A program made the translations under genes and the position numbers. DNA of 37,818 bases from Desulfurococcales archaeon (GTDB lineage Archaea > Thermoproteota > Thermoprotei_A > Sulfolobales > NBVN01): contig JALVVU010000109.1 of the NCBI GenBank assembly GCA_027023255.1, positions 1 through 37,818 on the forward strand, read 5' to 3'. A model generated the notes under the pieces. That model ran no database searches and had not been told where the DNA came from. It saw only the letters and a list, made by a program, of their open reading frames with translations. Of the stretch, positions 1-7,982 are shown one piece after another (position 1 is the stretch's first letter; every line of letters starts with the position of its first letter).

Positions 1-517
1 ATATTATCGTTACCGCAGGTTTGGGTGAATGCTTAGCGAACTTTAGCTCCTTAAGCCTTTTCAGTCCCTCAAGTACCCTAGTAAGCGAACCCCCTAACCT
101 TAGCTTCGAGAACGTCTCCACTTCAGGGGAGTCCACACTAACGTATAGCCCGTCGATCTTCATCCTTATTAGGTCGTCAGCTAACTCAGCAAGGGTTACG
201 CCGTTCGTGCTTAGGTACACTTCCTTAGCAACTTTCTTGGCTTGGTCAAGCATGTCGAGTATGTTGGGGTGAACAGTTGGTTCGCCCCACCCAGTTAGGG
301 TTATTCTCTCCACGCCTCCCCAGTCACGCATCTCCCGCATTAGCCTCAAGAATAGCTCGTAATCCATGTCACCCTCTACTTCCCGCATGCTCCTTCTGAA
401 GCAGTGCACACACGATAGGTTACACCTAGTCGTCACTTCCATCACTAGTATGGAAGGCTTCGAGGGGACGTACCTTACTTCCCATTCGTGAAATTTAAAG
501 GTGTTCCAAGCACTCAT
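1..517 (-). CDS. Radical SAM protein, probable AOR-associated maturase (3' part missing)
   Basis: This reading frame is absent from the ORF track because it runs off the window; I translated it from the reverse strand (172 codons visible). It starts at an ATG (MSAWNTFKFHEW) and carries the radical SAM cluster motif CNLSCVHC (C32, C36, C39), followed by a SAM-binding-like TGWGEPTVHP stretch and LSTNG and VSVDSP strands of the TIM barrel. It lies directly downstream of, and on the same strand as, the tungsten-type aldehyde oxidoreductase. Radical SAM maturases are a known companion of such enzymes, so a role in maturing AOR or its pterin cofactor is the best inference. A TATA-like AAATTAAATG about 20 bases upstream suggests its own, leaderless promoter. 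The family is confident, the substrate is not. Confidence 0.85.
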   Translation of the reverse strand, partial: MSAWNTFKFHEWEVRYVPSKPSILVMEVTTRCNLSCVHCFRRSMREVEGDMDYELFLRLMREMRDWGGVERITLTGWGEPTVHPNILDMLDQAKKVAKEVYLSTNGVTLAELADDLIRMKIDGLYVSVDSPEVETFSKLRLGGSLTRVLEGLKRLKELKFAKHSPKPAVTII

Positions 518-610
518 ATGACATACCTATCATTTAATTTCTAGGTAGCTCTGAGTAAAATACGTTGAGTTCGAATTCCTAACTAATATTCATTTAAGGT
601 TTAGGTGCTT

Positions 611-623
611 CCCAAAAACTGGG
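611..623 (-). terminator. Possible terminator hairpin/T-run after AOR
   Basis: On the minus strand, just after the AOR stop, the sequence CCCAGTTTTTGGG forms a short 4-bp stem around a T-run. Archaeal termination relies on T-rich stretches, so this could end the AOR transcript before the radical SAM gene, which appears to have its own TATA-like element. The stem is short and the call is weak. Confidence 0.3.
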
Positions 624-649
624 TTTTATGTTTCGGAACGCACACCCAT

Positions 650-2539
650 TCACTCAGGTAGGAGTCCCTCCTCAGCGAGCCACTCAGCAAGCCATTTGAG
701 GCCTAGCTCCTCTAGCTTAGCTCTGGTGGGTCTCCCGTCCTTCCAGCCTCTGACCTTATAGTACTCGTCAAGCATCTCGTTCAGCTTGACGACGTAGCCC
801 TTGCTTGGTCCCTCGGGCATTGGCTCCTCCAGTAACCTCTTGGGTAGCGTGTCGTATTCCCTCCCATCACCGAATGAGAGTACGTTGAATGCTCTCTCAG
901 CGTTGTAGATCCTCTCACCCACAACCTCAATGTCCTTCGCTGTGTACGGTATGCCGGTTACGGCCGAGAGCATTTCAGCGAAGTCCTCAGCCCATAGGGC
1001 GAACGTCGTGAACTTACACACGACTAGCGAGTCAACGACGGCTGACACGTCCTGGAAGTGCTTCACCATTGCTGGCTTACCTTCGGTCTTGAATCTGTCG
1101 ACTAGCTGAGGTACTCCAAGCACTTCAGGCGATATCATGTAGGCCCTTAAGTGGCAGCCTCCGCGGTTGCTGGTGGCGTACGCGAGTCCATGTCCCTGAG
1201 CGCCTCTTGGGTCGTAGGCAGGTAGTTCCTGACCCCTCACAACCATCGCTATGTCTGGTACTCCGTACTTCTTCGCTAGCCTTAACGCTCCCTCCGCTAA
1301 GTCATTACCAATACCTGACCTGTAGGCTGTCCTCCACACCAGCTCGACGATAGCTTCGGGCGTTCCCCATTCTGCCTTTAGACCACGTAGGGCTTCCTTC
1401 GGCACCTTACCCATCTCAACTAGCTCCATGAGCGTTCCTATCGTGTGACCCATGGATATCGTGTCTAGGCCAAGCTCATTGCAGAGGAAGTTAGCCTTGC
1501 AGATCGCCTCCAAGTTATCGGTACCCGTCTGCGCACCAAAGGCCCATATGGTCTCGTACTCGGGTCCTCCGCCCTCACCGCTGAAGGGTGAGTTCGTTAC
1601 CTTAGCATACCTTGCACATCCTATCGGGCATCCCCAGCATATTTCCTCACGCTGCTTGTTCCAGTCCACGAATTCCTTAGCTAGCCTCTCACCGCTTATC
1701 CTCTCTGCTCCTGGGAACACGCCTGTCCTGAAGTTCTTGGTCGGGAATATCCCCGCCTTGTTTATGATGTTCACTAGCACTGCCGTACCTAGCTTAGGCA
1801 GCGCCTCGGCAGTTACTGAGTTCTTCTTTATTTTGTCCATGGCCTTAACAAGGGCGTCCCTTAACTTACTTGGGTCGGCTACTGGCGGCTTGCCGTGACC
1901 CAGTACGGCTATTGCTTTGAGTTTCTTGGATCCCCAAACCGCTCCGTGACCTCCTCTGCCTGCTGCCCTGTTCTTATCATTCATTATTGAGGCTATCCTA
2001 ACTAGGTTCTCTCCGGCTGGTCCTATGCATGCTACCTTGATCTTCTTGGCCTCATCCTTACCTACCTCCGCCGCTAGCTCCTCCTGGATCGCGTCTGTTG
2101 TCGCGTGTACATCCTTACCCCAGAGGTGCTTTGCGTCCCTTATCTCTACCTTCCCATCCTTAATCCAGAGGTATACGGGTTCCTCTGACTTGTCCTCGAT
2201 TATGATGGCGTCGAAGCCAGCGAACTTTAGCTCAGGCCCGAACTTGCCTCCGCTCTGGGAGTCGTGCACGGTGTTCGTGAGCGGGGACTTAGTTACTGAG
2301 GCCCACCTACCGGCTGAAGGTACCCCAGGTATACCCGTTAATGGGCCTGTAGCAACTATGGCCTTATTTGATGGGCTTAGGGGGTCAACCTTCGGGTTGA
2401 CTTCCTTAAGCATCAAATACACTCCAAGTCCTCTTCCACCGATCCAGTTCTTGAGCACCTCCTCAGGAAGTTCCTCAACACTTACTTTACTTGACCAAAG
2501 GTTAACTCTAAGTATTTTGCCTGCATAACCTCCTGGCAA
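650..2539 (-). CDS. aor: Tungsten-type aldehyde:ferredoxin oxidoreductase
   Basis: This protein of 629 aa is close to the usual size of the AOR family (about 600-620 aa). It oxidises aldehydes to carboxylic acids with ferredoxin as acceptor, using a tungsto-bispterin and one [4Fe-4S] cluster. The N-terminal pterin-binding domain shows the GGRGLGVYL motif and SGGKFGPELKFAGFD. Cluster ligands are visible as C301, C304 and C308 (CWGCPIGC) with the fourth near C508. YDPRGAQGHGLAYATSNRGG is a family signature. The start is a TTG at 2539, preceded by GAGGTG eight bases upstream and a TATA-like TTAATAAT. The substrate (general aldehyde, formaldehyde, glyceraldehyde-3-P) cannot be decided from sequence. 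The radical SAM gene downstream and the Tfx-like regulator opposite fit a tungsten-enzyme locus. Confidence 0.95.
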   Translation of the reverse strand: MPGGYAGKILRVNLWSSKVSVEELPEEVLKNWIGGRGLGVYLMLKEVNPKVDPLSPSNKAIVATGPLTGIPGVPSAGRWASVTKSPLTNTVHDSQSGGKFGPELKFAGFDAIIIEDKSEEPVYLWIKDGKVEIRDAKHLWGKDVHATTDAIQEELAAEVGKDEAKKIKVACIGPAGENLVRIASIMNDKNRAAGRGGHGAVWGSKKLKAIAVLGHGKPPVADPSKLRDALVKAMDKIKKNSVTAEALPKLGTAVLVNIINKAGIFPTKNFRTGVFPGAERISGERLAKEFVDWNKQREEICWGCPIGCARYAKVTNSPFSGEGGGPEYETIWAFGAQTGTDNLEAICKANFLCNELGLDTISMGHTIGTLMELVEMGKVPKEALRGLKAEWGTPEAIVELVWRTAYRSGIGNDLAEGALRLAKKYGVPDIAMVVRGQELPAYDPRGAQGHGLAYATSNRGGCHLRAYMISPEVLGVPQLVDRFKTEGKPAMVKHFQDVSAVVDSLVVCKFTTFALWAEDFAEMLSAVTGIPYTAKDIEVVGERIYNAERAFNVLSFGDGREYDTLPKRLLEEPMPEGPSKGYVVKLNEMLDEYYKVRGWKDGRPTRAKLEELGLKWLAEWLAEEGLLPE

Positions 2540-2542
2540 GAA

Positions 2543-2661
2543 GTGTACACCTCTTTACACTATATGTTTTGAAGAATTATTAATTTTCAGTAATGCGACA
2601 CTGATTAACATTTTACTTGAGGTTGTCAATCGAATTCATTAAACAACCAGTCAGGTTTAAA
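2543..2661. promoter_or_regulatory. Divergent AOR / Tfx-like regulator promoter region
   Basis: The two divergent genes share 169 bases. For AOR (minus) I see a TATA-like TTAATAAT at about 2576-2583 and a Shine-Dalgarno GAGGTG at 2548-2553. The 8-bp palindrome GTGTACAC (2543-2550) overlaps this leader and forms a larger GTGTA...TACAC repeat out to 2560. For the regulator (plus) there is TTTAAA at 2656-2661, preceded by the short dyad AACCagtcaGGTT, and a second TATA candidate (AATAATAT) near 2674 that would give an almost leaderless transcript. The dyads are plausible operator sites for the adjacent regulator, but this is inference. Confidence 0.45.
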
Positions 2662-2708
2662 GCACCATTCGTGAATAATATAGTAGCTCCCTCAAGCCCT
2701 CACCACAG

Positions 2709-3149
2709 GTGTTAGGATTGCCTGGAAGATACGGTGACACGTACTTCACCGAGACGCAGGTTAAGGTACTTGAAATGTACTTCAGCGGGATGAAGGTTGA
2801 CGAGATAGCTAAGAAACTCGGTAAGTCTAGGGCAGACATATACTTAATACTCAGGAGGGCTAAGAACGTCGTTAAGCGGTGCTCCAAAACGCTGGAGGTT
2901 TACGCTTCGGTTAGGGGGTTTATTGACGTGGAGCTTGAGGCAGGGAAGGATGTGTTATCAGTTATTGACACCGTACTGAGGGCGGCAGATGCGCATAACA
3001 TTAAGTTATCGGAGACCTCAGCCCAGTTACTGATGTCCTTACTCAAAACCGCTGAAGCCTGCGGCAGTATTGAGGGTCTCTCCCTCAAGCGCCCGATTAA
3101 GGCGAGAATAAGAAAGGAGGGTAAGGTTCTCTTCATGTGCGTTACGTAG
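2709..3149 (+). CDS. Tfx-family HTH transcriptional regulator
   Basis: The N-terminal half (about residues 12-60) reads as a sigma-like helix-turn-helix of the Tfx type: TETQVKVLEMYFSGMKVDEIAKKLGKS followed by ILRRAKNVVKRCSKTLE. Tfx proteins are archaeal DNA-binding proteins; the founding member binds at the molybdenum formylmethanofuran dehydrogenase operon of Methanothermobacter. The C-terminal half (about 65-146) is a small helical and strand-forming domain of unknown ligand. The 146 aa length is typical. Start is a GTG with no obvious Shine-Dalgarno and a TATA-like AATAATAT roughly 30 bases upstream, suggesting a leaderless or short-leader message; a TTG nine bases later is an alternative. 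Divergence from AOR suggests it regulates AOR, possibly in response to W/Mo or aldehydes. Confidence 0.8.
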   Translation: MLGLPGRYGDTYFTETQVKVLEMYFSGMKVDEIAKKLGKSRADIYLILRRAKNVVKRCSKTLEVYASVRGFIDVELEAGKDVLSVIDTVLRAADAHNIKLSETSAQLLMSLLKTAEACGSIEGLSLKRPIKARIRKEGKVLFMCVT

Positions 3150-3176
3150 TGCAGGGTTGCTCCGTCGCTACGCCTC

Positions 3177-4136
3177 CTACCAAGTCACCCTGCTTATCCT
3201 TAGGTTTCGGCTCGCCTCCTCAAGCGTTAACCAGTCCTCAATACTTAAGTACCAGTTCTCGCCAGCTACGGCATTGTCTTCAACCTGCTTCTCGTTCTTC
3301 GCACCCGGTATCACTATAACCGTGTCGGAGGCTTGAATCAACCACTTCAACGCCACCTGGGCTGGCGTCTTCCCGTACTTCCTCGATACTTCGAGGAGCT
3401 TCTTCACTAGGGTGTTGTAAATGGCGTTGAAGTTCTCAGGGTGGAAGAGCGGGTCGTTCTGCCTTACATCGGTGAATGCAGGAAGGTTATCGGGTGTGTA
3501 TTTCCCTGTTAGGACTCCCTTGGCTAGGGGCGACCACGCTATTATTGAGAGTCCCTCGGCTTCCGCATAAGGTATTATCTCCTTCTCCGCATCCCGCTCT
3601 ACCAGGTTGTATCTGACCTGATTGCTTACTACGTCCTCCCTAGCTAAGCATGCCCTAGCTGAGTCCAGTAGTTCAGGGGCGAAGTTACTCACGCCTATGG
3701 CCTTAATCAAACCTAGGTTAACCAGCTTCTCTAACGCGCGCATGTACTCGCACGTCGGTATGTTGTGCCAGGCTGGCGGCCAGTGAACCTGCATTAAGTC
3801 TATCGAGTCAACACCTAGTCTCCTAAGCGATCTTCGAGTAGCCTTAAACACGTCCCCATACGCCAAGAACTCACCCGGTATCTTGGTCGCGATCACGAAG
3901 TGCTCCCTAGCACCTAGCTCCTTGATTGCACGTCCTACGAACTCCTCGCTTAAACCCTGCCCGTAAACTATGGCTGTATCTATGAAGTTTATTCCAGCCT
4001 CTAACGCCTTAGTTATTATTTTCTTAGCTGTGGCATAGTCCTTAACACCCCAAGCATCGCTGAATTGCCACGTGCCTAACCCAACCACGGTAACCTTAAT
4101 CCCGGATGAACCAAGCTCACGCTTCTCTAGTGCCAT
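3177..4136 (-). CDS. Aldo/keto reductase
   Basis: This is a 319-aa (beta/alpha)8 aldo/keto reductase using NAD(P)H to interconvert carbonyls and alcohols. The catalytic tetrad is intact: D53 (FIDTA), Y58 (VYGQG), K85 (ATKIP) and H118 (MQVHW). Other family marks are IKAIGVSNF, NQVRYNLV, WSPLAKGVLTGKY and the cofactor-phosphate loop VIPGAKNEKQVEDN. It converges on the Tfx-like gene with 27 bases between them. The ATG start at 4136 is preceded by a TATA-like GTTTTTAC near 4168-4175. The endogenous substrate is unknown; its position next to an AOR hints at aldehyde metabolism, which is only inference. Confidence 0.92.
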   Translation of the reverse strand: MALEKRELGSSGIKVTVVGLGTWQFSDAWGVKDYATAKKIITKALEAGINFIDTAIVYGQGLSEEFVGRAIKELGAREHFVIATKIPGEFLAYGDVFKATRRSLRRLGVDSIDLMQVHWPPAWHNIPTCEYMRALEKLVNLGLIKAIGVSNFAPELLDSARACLAREDVVSNQVRYNLVERDAEKEIIPYAEAEGLSIIAWSPLAKGVLTGKYTPDNLPAFTDVRQNDPLFHPENFNAIYNTLVKKLLEVSRKYGKTPAQVALKWLIQASDTVIVIPGAKNEKQVEDNAVAGENWYLSIEDWLTLEEASRNLRISRVTW

Positions 4137-4221
4137 CAGAATAACCCTGTTATGCTTGGTGCCGAAGGTAAAAACACTTTACGTGATCAGTGCCCTCCTT
4201 TAATGACTGGCTCGTCCTGCA

Positions 4222-4240
4222 TTTTACACTGGCTGTAAAA
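4222..4240. promoter_or_regulatory. 19-bp perfect palindromic operator candidate
   Basis: TTTTACActggcTGTAAAA is a perfect 7-bp inverted repeat with a 5-base centre. It lies immediately upstream of a TATA-like CTTTAATCC (about 4250-4258) that is correctly spaced for a leaderless start at the GTG of 4279, and about 47 bases upstream of the probable aldo/keto reductase TATA on the other strand. A TACA/TGTA dyad of this kind is typical of a dimeric winged-helix regulator site. A second nested dyad, ACTGG...CCAGT, overlaps it (4228-4246). Confidence 0.5.
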
Positions 4241-4278
4241 ACCAGTTATCTTTAATCCTCAATACCCAAGTAAACCAG

Positions 4279-4467
4279 GTGCATACAAGGTTGCGTCGCG
4301 ATGATATAAAGCAAGAAGAGAGCGTACTTAAGCAGGTCATGAATGGCCAGGAATTCGAAGAACTCATTAACTACATAATTAATGAAGCAAACATACCCCG
4401 CGAATACGTTATCAAGGTTCTCTTTTACGAACGCATGTTTTACCTGCGGAACACCGTGGAAGGCTGA
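4279..4467 (+). CDS. Small hypothetical protein (62 aa)
   Basis: I do not recognise this protein. It is charged and mainly helical in composition (ELINYIINEANIPREYVIKVLF) with no transmembrane segment or cysteine motif. The GTG start lies about 25 bases after a TATA-like TTTAAT, which fits a leaderless archaeal gene, and a perfect palindrome sits just upstream of that TATA element. It is separated from the convergent STAND regulator by about 80 bases. The positional promoter evidence is the main reason to keep it; homology would have to confirm that it is translated. Confidence 0.5.
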   Translation: MHTRLRRDDIKQEESVLKQVMNGQEFEELINYIINEANIPREYVIKVLFYERMFYLRNTVEG

Positions 4468-4544
4468 CAGAGCCGCTAAAGAGTTAATGATTAAAATTAA
4501 GTAAGAAGGAAGTTAGGATCATGTGTTCCTCTGAGCTACTTAGA

Positions 4545-7037
4545 TCAGTTCTCTTGTTGAATCACGTATTTTAGTGCTTCAAATGACTCAATCATATTTC
4601 TGATGCGTTCCTTACTAGTAGCTTCAGGATAGAGTTCCTTAGAACACCTGATCAGTACTTCCCTAGCCTTGTCCTGACCCTGCTTAAAGTACGTTATGAC
4701 GGTATCCAATGCACATAGGGCACCCTTGTATTCGACGCATAGCAGGCGTGCTGACTCCGTTAATTGGTTAGCGTCCTCCTCCTTACCAGCAGCGTAGAAC
4801 GCGTACGTTACTAATGGAATTGCATTACAGTAAAAGAACATCCTACCCAGCTCCAGCATCTCGGCAAGCACCTCAGAACCCGTTTGAGCTACTTCCTCGA
4901 TCCTGCCCACGTCAGTTAGGCCGACTATGAGCGCGTACCCTAATTGCGTAGCTAGACCTCGTACCTTAAGTAACTTGAGGTCTCTCCGTATCTGCTTGAG
5001 CATCACGATGCTTTCCTCAAGCTTACCCATTAACCCCTTAACTATGGCTACGTGAGAGAGGGACAGCATGTGCTGGATCGGGTCATTAAGCATGCCGGCT
5101 ACCTCTACCTCCTTCAGCACGTACTCGTAGGCCTTATCCAGCTCCTCTCGGAACACGTAGACCTTAGTTAAGTTTGAGTAGGCTGAATGCAGTGCGTGCG
5201 GTCGTAGTTCACTGTCCTCCACGCGTAGAGCCTTATCCAGAGCTTGTAGGGCTCTTTTCAAGCTCTCCTTCGCGTCACCTAGGTCTACTAGTACGCTACT
5301 TATGACGGAGTTCGCGTATGATAGTAGGAAGTTGTTCCTCAGTAACTCACCTATCCGGGCAGCTCTCTTGAGGCGCTCAAGACCCTCCTTAAGCTTACCT
5401 AAGTTGACAAGCACCATGCCGAGTTCTAGGTTGAGGTAGCCCAGCAGTTCAGGGTTCTTAGCGAATCTATCGATCTCCAGCAGCACATTCCGGTAGCTTT
5501 CCAGTATCTCGAGTAGCCTGTACTTTATTCTGAGTAACCGATGCCTTAACGCGGCAAGACATCTTCCCTCATCACCCGCCTTCACGTAGTAGCGCAGTGC
5601 TTTAATGAAGAGTTCGACATTATCTGATGACTTTAGGTACGTGTCACCTACCTTGATGTAATATGCTGGGTTGATATGCCTTAATTTCATAACGCTCCTA
5701 ACCCAGTCCTTCAACCTAAAACCTAACCCGACCTCCTCAGCCATCCCCTTATCCACTAAGGTGTAGAGCGCCCTTACCGCACCCCTCATTCCGGCCATTT
5801 CAGCTATCAACTCAGGGGGCAACGCCTCATCAAAGTGCGCCAGAACCCTCAACGCCCTCCTCTCGGCGGGGGTTAGCGAGGAATAGATTCTCATCCAGAA
5901 AGCACTCGCTATTGCACCACTACGTAACGCGTTAAGCGCCTCCTCTAGACCCCTATTCCTAACTAGGGTTGCGAATGCCTCCACTAACGCAGGTATTCCT
6001 TGTGTAGCCACATGAACCTCTACAGTCACTTTATTATCCACGGCTACATTGTAGCTCTGAAGCAAGTCCTTAACCTCATGGAATTTCAGCCCCCTTAATT
6101 CAATGCTTTCCGGGGGCCTCGATAAGGTCAGTAATTCCTGCGGTGTTACCCTGGAGATCACTATGAGTTGAGAGGCACTTATCCTCACAGCAATTACGGG
6201 TAAGAGTAACTTAACTTTCCCGTCACCGCACTTGTGGTAATCATCAAGCACAAGTATAGTGCCGGTCTTATCCATTCCCTCGGCTAGGAGGCGTGCTAGA
6301 AGGTCATTATCGCGTTCTCCCCTCCGTAACGCGTCAATCAGTGCTACGTAGCCTCTCCTTTCAAGGGCTGACGCTACGTGCCTTAAGAAAGAGTAGTAGT
6401 CCTCAAGTCCGGTGAACTCGTACCACATAACCTTATCTGCTAACCCATACCTATGCACGTACTCTGTTACGAGTGAGGTCTTCCCAACACCAGAGACACC
6501 AGTAATGATAACTGTACCTGGCCAGTTATCATGCAGTGTTTTGAGATCCTCTTCCCTTCCAACGAATGTCATGAGCCTTGGGGGTGGAGCATCATAGGAC
6601 AGTGTTAGTGCTTTGTCTATCCTCCCGCCACATTCCTCCCTGCCTTTACCCGGATCCTTAAGGAGTATCTTGGGTGAGGGGTAAGAAGCCACCAGCGTAA
6701 GTGCTCTCTTAGACAATCTATACACCTTCAGGTTCCTATCACCTGAGCGAACCCAGGAGTACTCCACTAGCCTATGCTCCTTAAGCCTCTTTAGTTTCCT
6801 TGAAACTATGGATTCATCCACGCCTGTGGCTTCAGCTATTTGCCGCGGGCTTAGCTCGCCGGTCGATAGCACACTAATAATCTTGAGAACAACCTTACTC
6901 GATAGTAACTTCAGCAGAGCGGAAACCTCTTCCAGACCTTCCACGGCTTCGGTGCCGTTAGGGGCCACGAACTCTACACCATCCCAAGATATACTGCCTT
7001 TAATGTTTACTTGTTTCTTGTTTTTAAAGTTTAACAA
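4545..7037 (-). CDS. STAND-type ATPase regulator: winged HTH + P-loop NTPase + TPR repeats
   Basis: The 830-aa protein has three parts. Residues about 35-115 form an ArsR/MarR-like winged helix (STGELSPRQIAEATGVDESIVSRKLKRL). Residues about 155-350 form an NTPase with a Walker A at 180-188 (GVSGVGKTS), a Walker B at 261-266 (ILVLDD) and the FVGREEDL lead-in typical of STAND/AAA_16 proteins. From about 450 to the end it is all-helical with TPR-like units. This is the MalT/AfsR type of architecture, with the DNA-binding domain at the N-terminus: ligand binding to the TPR region would gate ATP-dependent oligomerisation. The TTG start is uncertain; a TTTAAA motif inside the first codons and a GTG at 6968 make a shorter form possible. 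The target is unknown; the sugar importer beyond osmC is a candidate. Confidence 0.82.
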   Translation of the reverse strand: MLNFKNKKQVNIKGSISWDGVEFVAPNGTEAVEGLEEVSALLKLLSSKVVLKIISVLSTGELSPRQIAEATGVDESIVSRKLKRLKEHRLVEYSWVRSGDRNLKVYRLSKRALTLVASYPSPKILLKDPGKGREECGGRIDKALTLSYDAPPPRLMTFVGREEDLKTLHDNWPGTVIITGVSGVGKTSLVTEYVHRYGLADKVMWYEFTGLEDYYSFLRHVASALERRGYVALIDALRRGERDNDLLARLLAEGMDKTGTILVLDDYHKCGDGKVKLLLPVIAVRISASQLIVISRVTPQELLTLSRPPESIELRGLKFHEVKDLLQSYNVAVDNKVTVEVHVATQGIPALVEAFATLVRNRGLEEALNALRSGAIASAFWMRIYSSLTPAERRALRVLAHFDEALPPELIAEMAGMRGAVRALYTLVDKGMAEEVGLGFRLKDWVRSVMKLRHINPAYYIKVGDTYLKSSDNVELFIKALRYYVKAGDEGRCLAALRHRLLRIKYRLLEILESYRNVLLEIDRFAKNPELLGYLNLELGMVLVNLGKLKEGLERLKRAARIGELLRNNFLLSYANSVISSVLVDLGDAKESLKRALQALDKALRVEDSELRPHALHSAYSNLTKVYVFREELDKAYEYVLKEVEVAGMLNDPIQHMLSLSHVAIVKGLMGKLEESIVMLKQIRRDLKLLKVRGLATQLGYALIVGLTDVGRIEEVAQTGSEVLAEMLELGRMFFYCNAIPLVTYAFYAAGKEEDANQLTESARLLCVEYKGALCALDTVITYFKQGQDKAREVLIRCSKELYPEATSKERIRNMIESFEALKYVIQQEN

Positions 7038-7186
7038 TAAAACTTTGGTTTATTTCTTAACGAGTGTCCAGCACTATGCTACTAGAATGGCATGTGTATC
7101 TCGGATTTCTAAGACATCTTCTTTATTGAGTTAACATATCATTCAGAGTAAAAATCCGTAAGCAACGGGAGAACCAAGAAGTCACT

Positions 7187-7657
7187 CTAAGCTTTCTTTT
7201 CAACATTAATGATTACCTTAGTTGTATCGACCAACGTATCCTCTATTGGACAGTGCTTCTCAACGAACTCCATAAGCTTCTTTAGGTCCTCCTCACTCGC
7301 GCCCGGTGCATCAACTGTTACTTTCACTCTAATCTCCTGGAAGCCCGGCTTGACGTCCTGACCTGCAAATCCTCTGGGGTCGTAATCACCTTCAACCTCT
7401 ATCTCCATTCCCTTTATTTCTATCCCGAACTTACCGCTGTGAAAGCGCGCAACTATACCTATGCACCCAGCTAGTGATGCAAGCAGAAGCTCTGGTGGTA
7501 AGGGACCGGCATCCTTACCTCCCGCGAACTCAGGTAAGTCCTGAATTATTACGTGCTTACGGGCCTTCGTAACGACCTTGAAGCCTTCTTCGAGGGTTGA
7601 TGTCACCCTTATTGTTTTAAGGTTCTTTTCACGAATCTCGGGCAAGAATATCCCCAA
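7187..7657 (-). CDS. OsmC/Ohr-like peroxiredoxin family protein
   Basis: The 156-aa protein matches the OsmC fold by length and by its two cysteine regions, LLASLAGCIGIVARFH and EKHCPIEDTL. In OsmC/Ohr enzymes this cysteine pair reduces organic hydroperoxides, so a detoxifying role in the cytoplasm is likely, though some archaeal members have no shown activity. The TTG start at 7657 follows a TATA-like TTTTAATATA by about 23 bases and has no Shine-Dalgarno, which points to a leaderless message. It is transcribed away from the sugar importer. Confidence 0.85.
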   Translation of the reverse strand: MGIFLPEIREKNLKTIRVTSTLEEGFKVVTKARKHVIIQDLPEFAGGKDAGPLPPELLLASLAGCIGIVARFHSGKFGIEIKGMEIEVEGDYDPRGFAGQDVKPGFQEIRVKVTVDAPGASEEDLKKLMEFVEKHCPIEDTLVDTTKVIINVEKKA

Positions 7658-7792
7658 ACCTTATGTAGAGCCTATATTAAAATACGTTGGGGTTTGACTA
7701 ATCTAAATCCCTCAAAGAAATTATGTTGGGTAATAAGAAGAACACCATAATTATTTAACCTTACTAAAGTAATGCTCACACCATGAGTAAAC

Positions 7793-7799
7793 CTTTTAT
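7793..7799 (+). promoter_or_regulatory. TATA box of the sugar-importer operon (candidate)
   Basis: CTTTTAT lies in an otherwise AT-rich block and is placed to start transcription around 7822, upstream of the structured leader. A second candidate is the TTATTTAA near 7750. Confidence 0.4.
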
Positions 7800-7821
7800 G
7801 GGTTGTCCTCGGTCTATTAAT

Positions 7822-7982
7822 CGAAGTAAAGCACATGGTGAAATATTGAATAGGCGAAGCATCTCCGCTCCACCGTACTATGGTGGGGCCGGAGGATATG
7901 CGGCCCGTGCGGGCCGTTCGAACCTGCTATGGGTTGAAACCTAGATAAGTCAATCCCATCTAGGTGTGGGGGTGAGGGGTGC
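7822..7982 (+). ncRNA. Structured leader (or small RNA) before the sugar-importer operon
   Basis: This covers the gene-free stretch 7658-7982. A TATA-like CTTTTAT at 7793-7799 would start transcription near 7822, giving a leader of about 160 bases. It holds a two-part stem CTCCG..CCACC / GGTGG..CGGAG (7863-7894), a perfect GC stem CGGCCC-GTGC-GGGCCG (7901-7916) and a perfect 8-bp stem ACCTAGAT / ATCTAGGT (7939-7965) with an 11-base loop. A competing pairing ATGGGTTG / CAAtCCCAT (7929-7933 with 7955-7959 plus flanks) excludes the last stem. The ribosome-binding site GGTGA (7971-7975) follows directly. It matches no RNA class I can name; transcription limits are inferred. Confidence 0.45.

Noticed and set aside
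1452-2528. Two long plus-strand ORFs (148 and 167 aa) inside AOR
   Set aside because: They are exact antisense shadows of a well-supported AOR with all cluster cysteines; composition is Ser/Pro-rich as expected for shadows.
2657-2887. 76-aa minus-strand ORF opposite the Tfx-like gene
   Set aside because: Shadow of the HTH-coding frame and its promoter.
7900-7935. GTTCGAACC resembling a tRNA T-loop
   Set aside because: No acceptor stem, anticodon arm or proper T-stem can be built around it.
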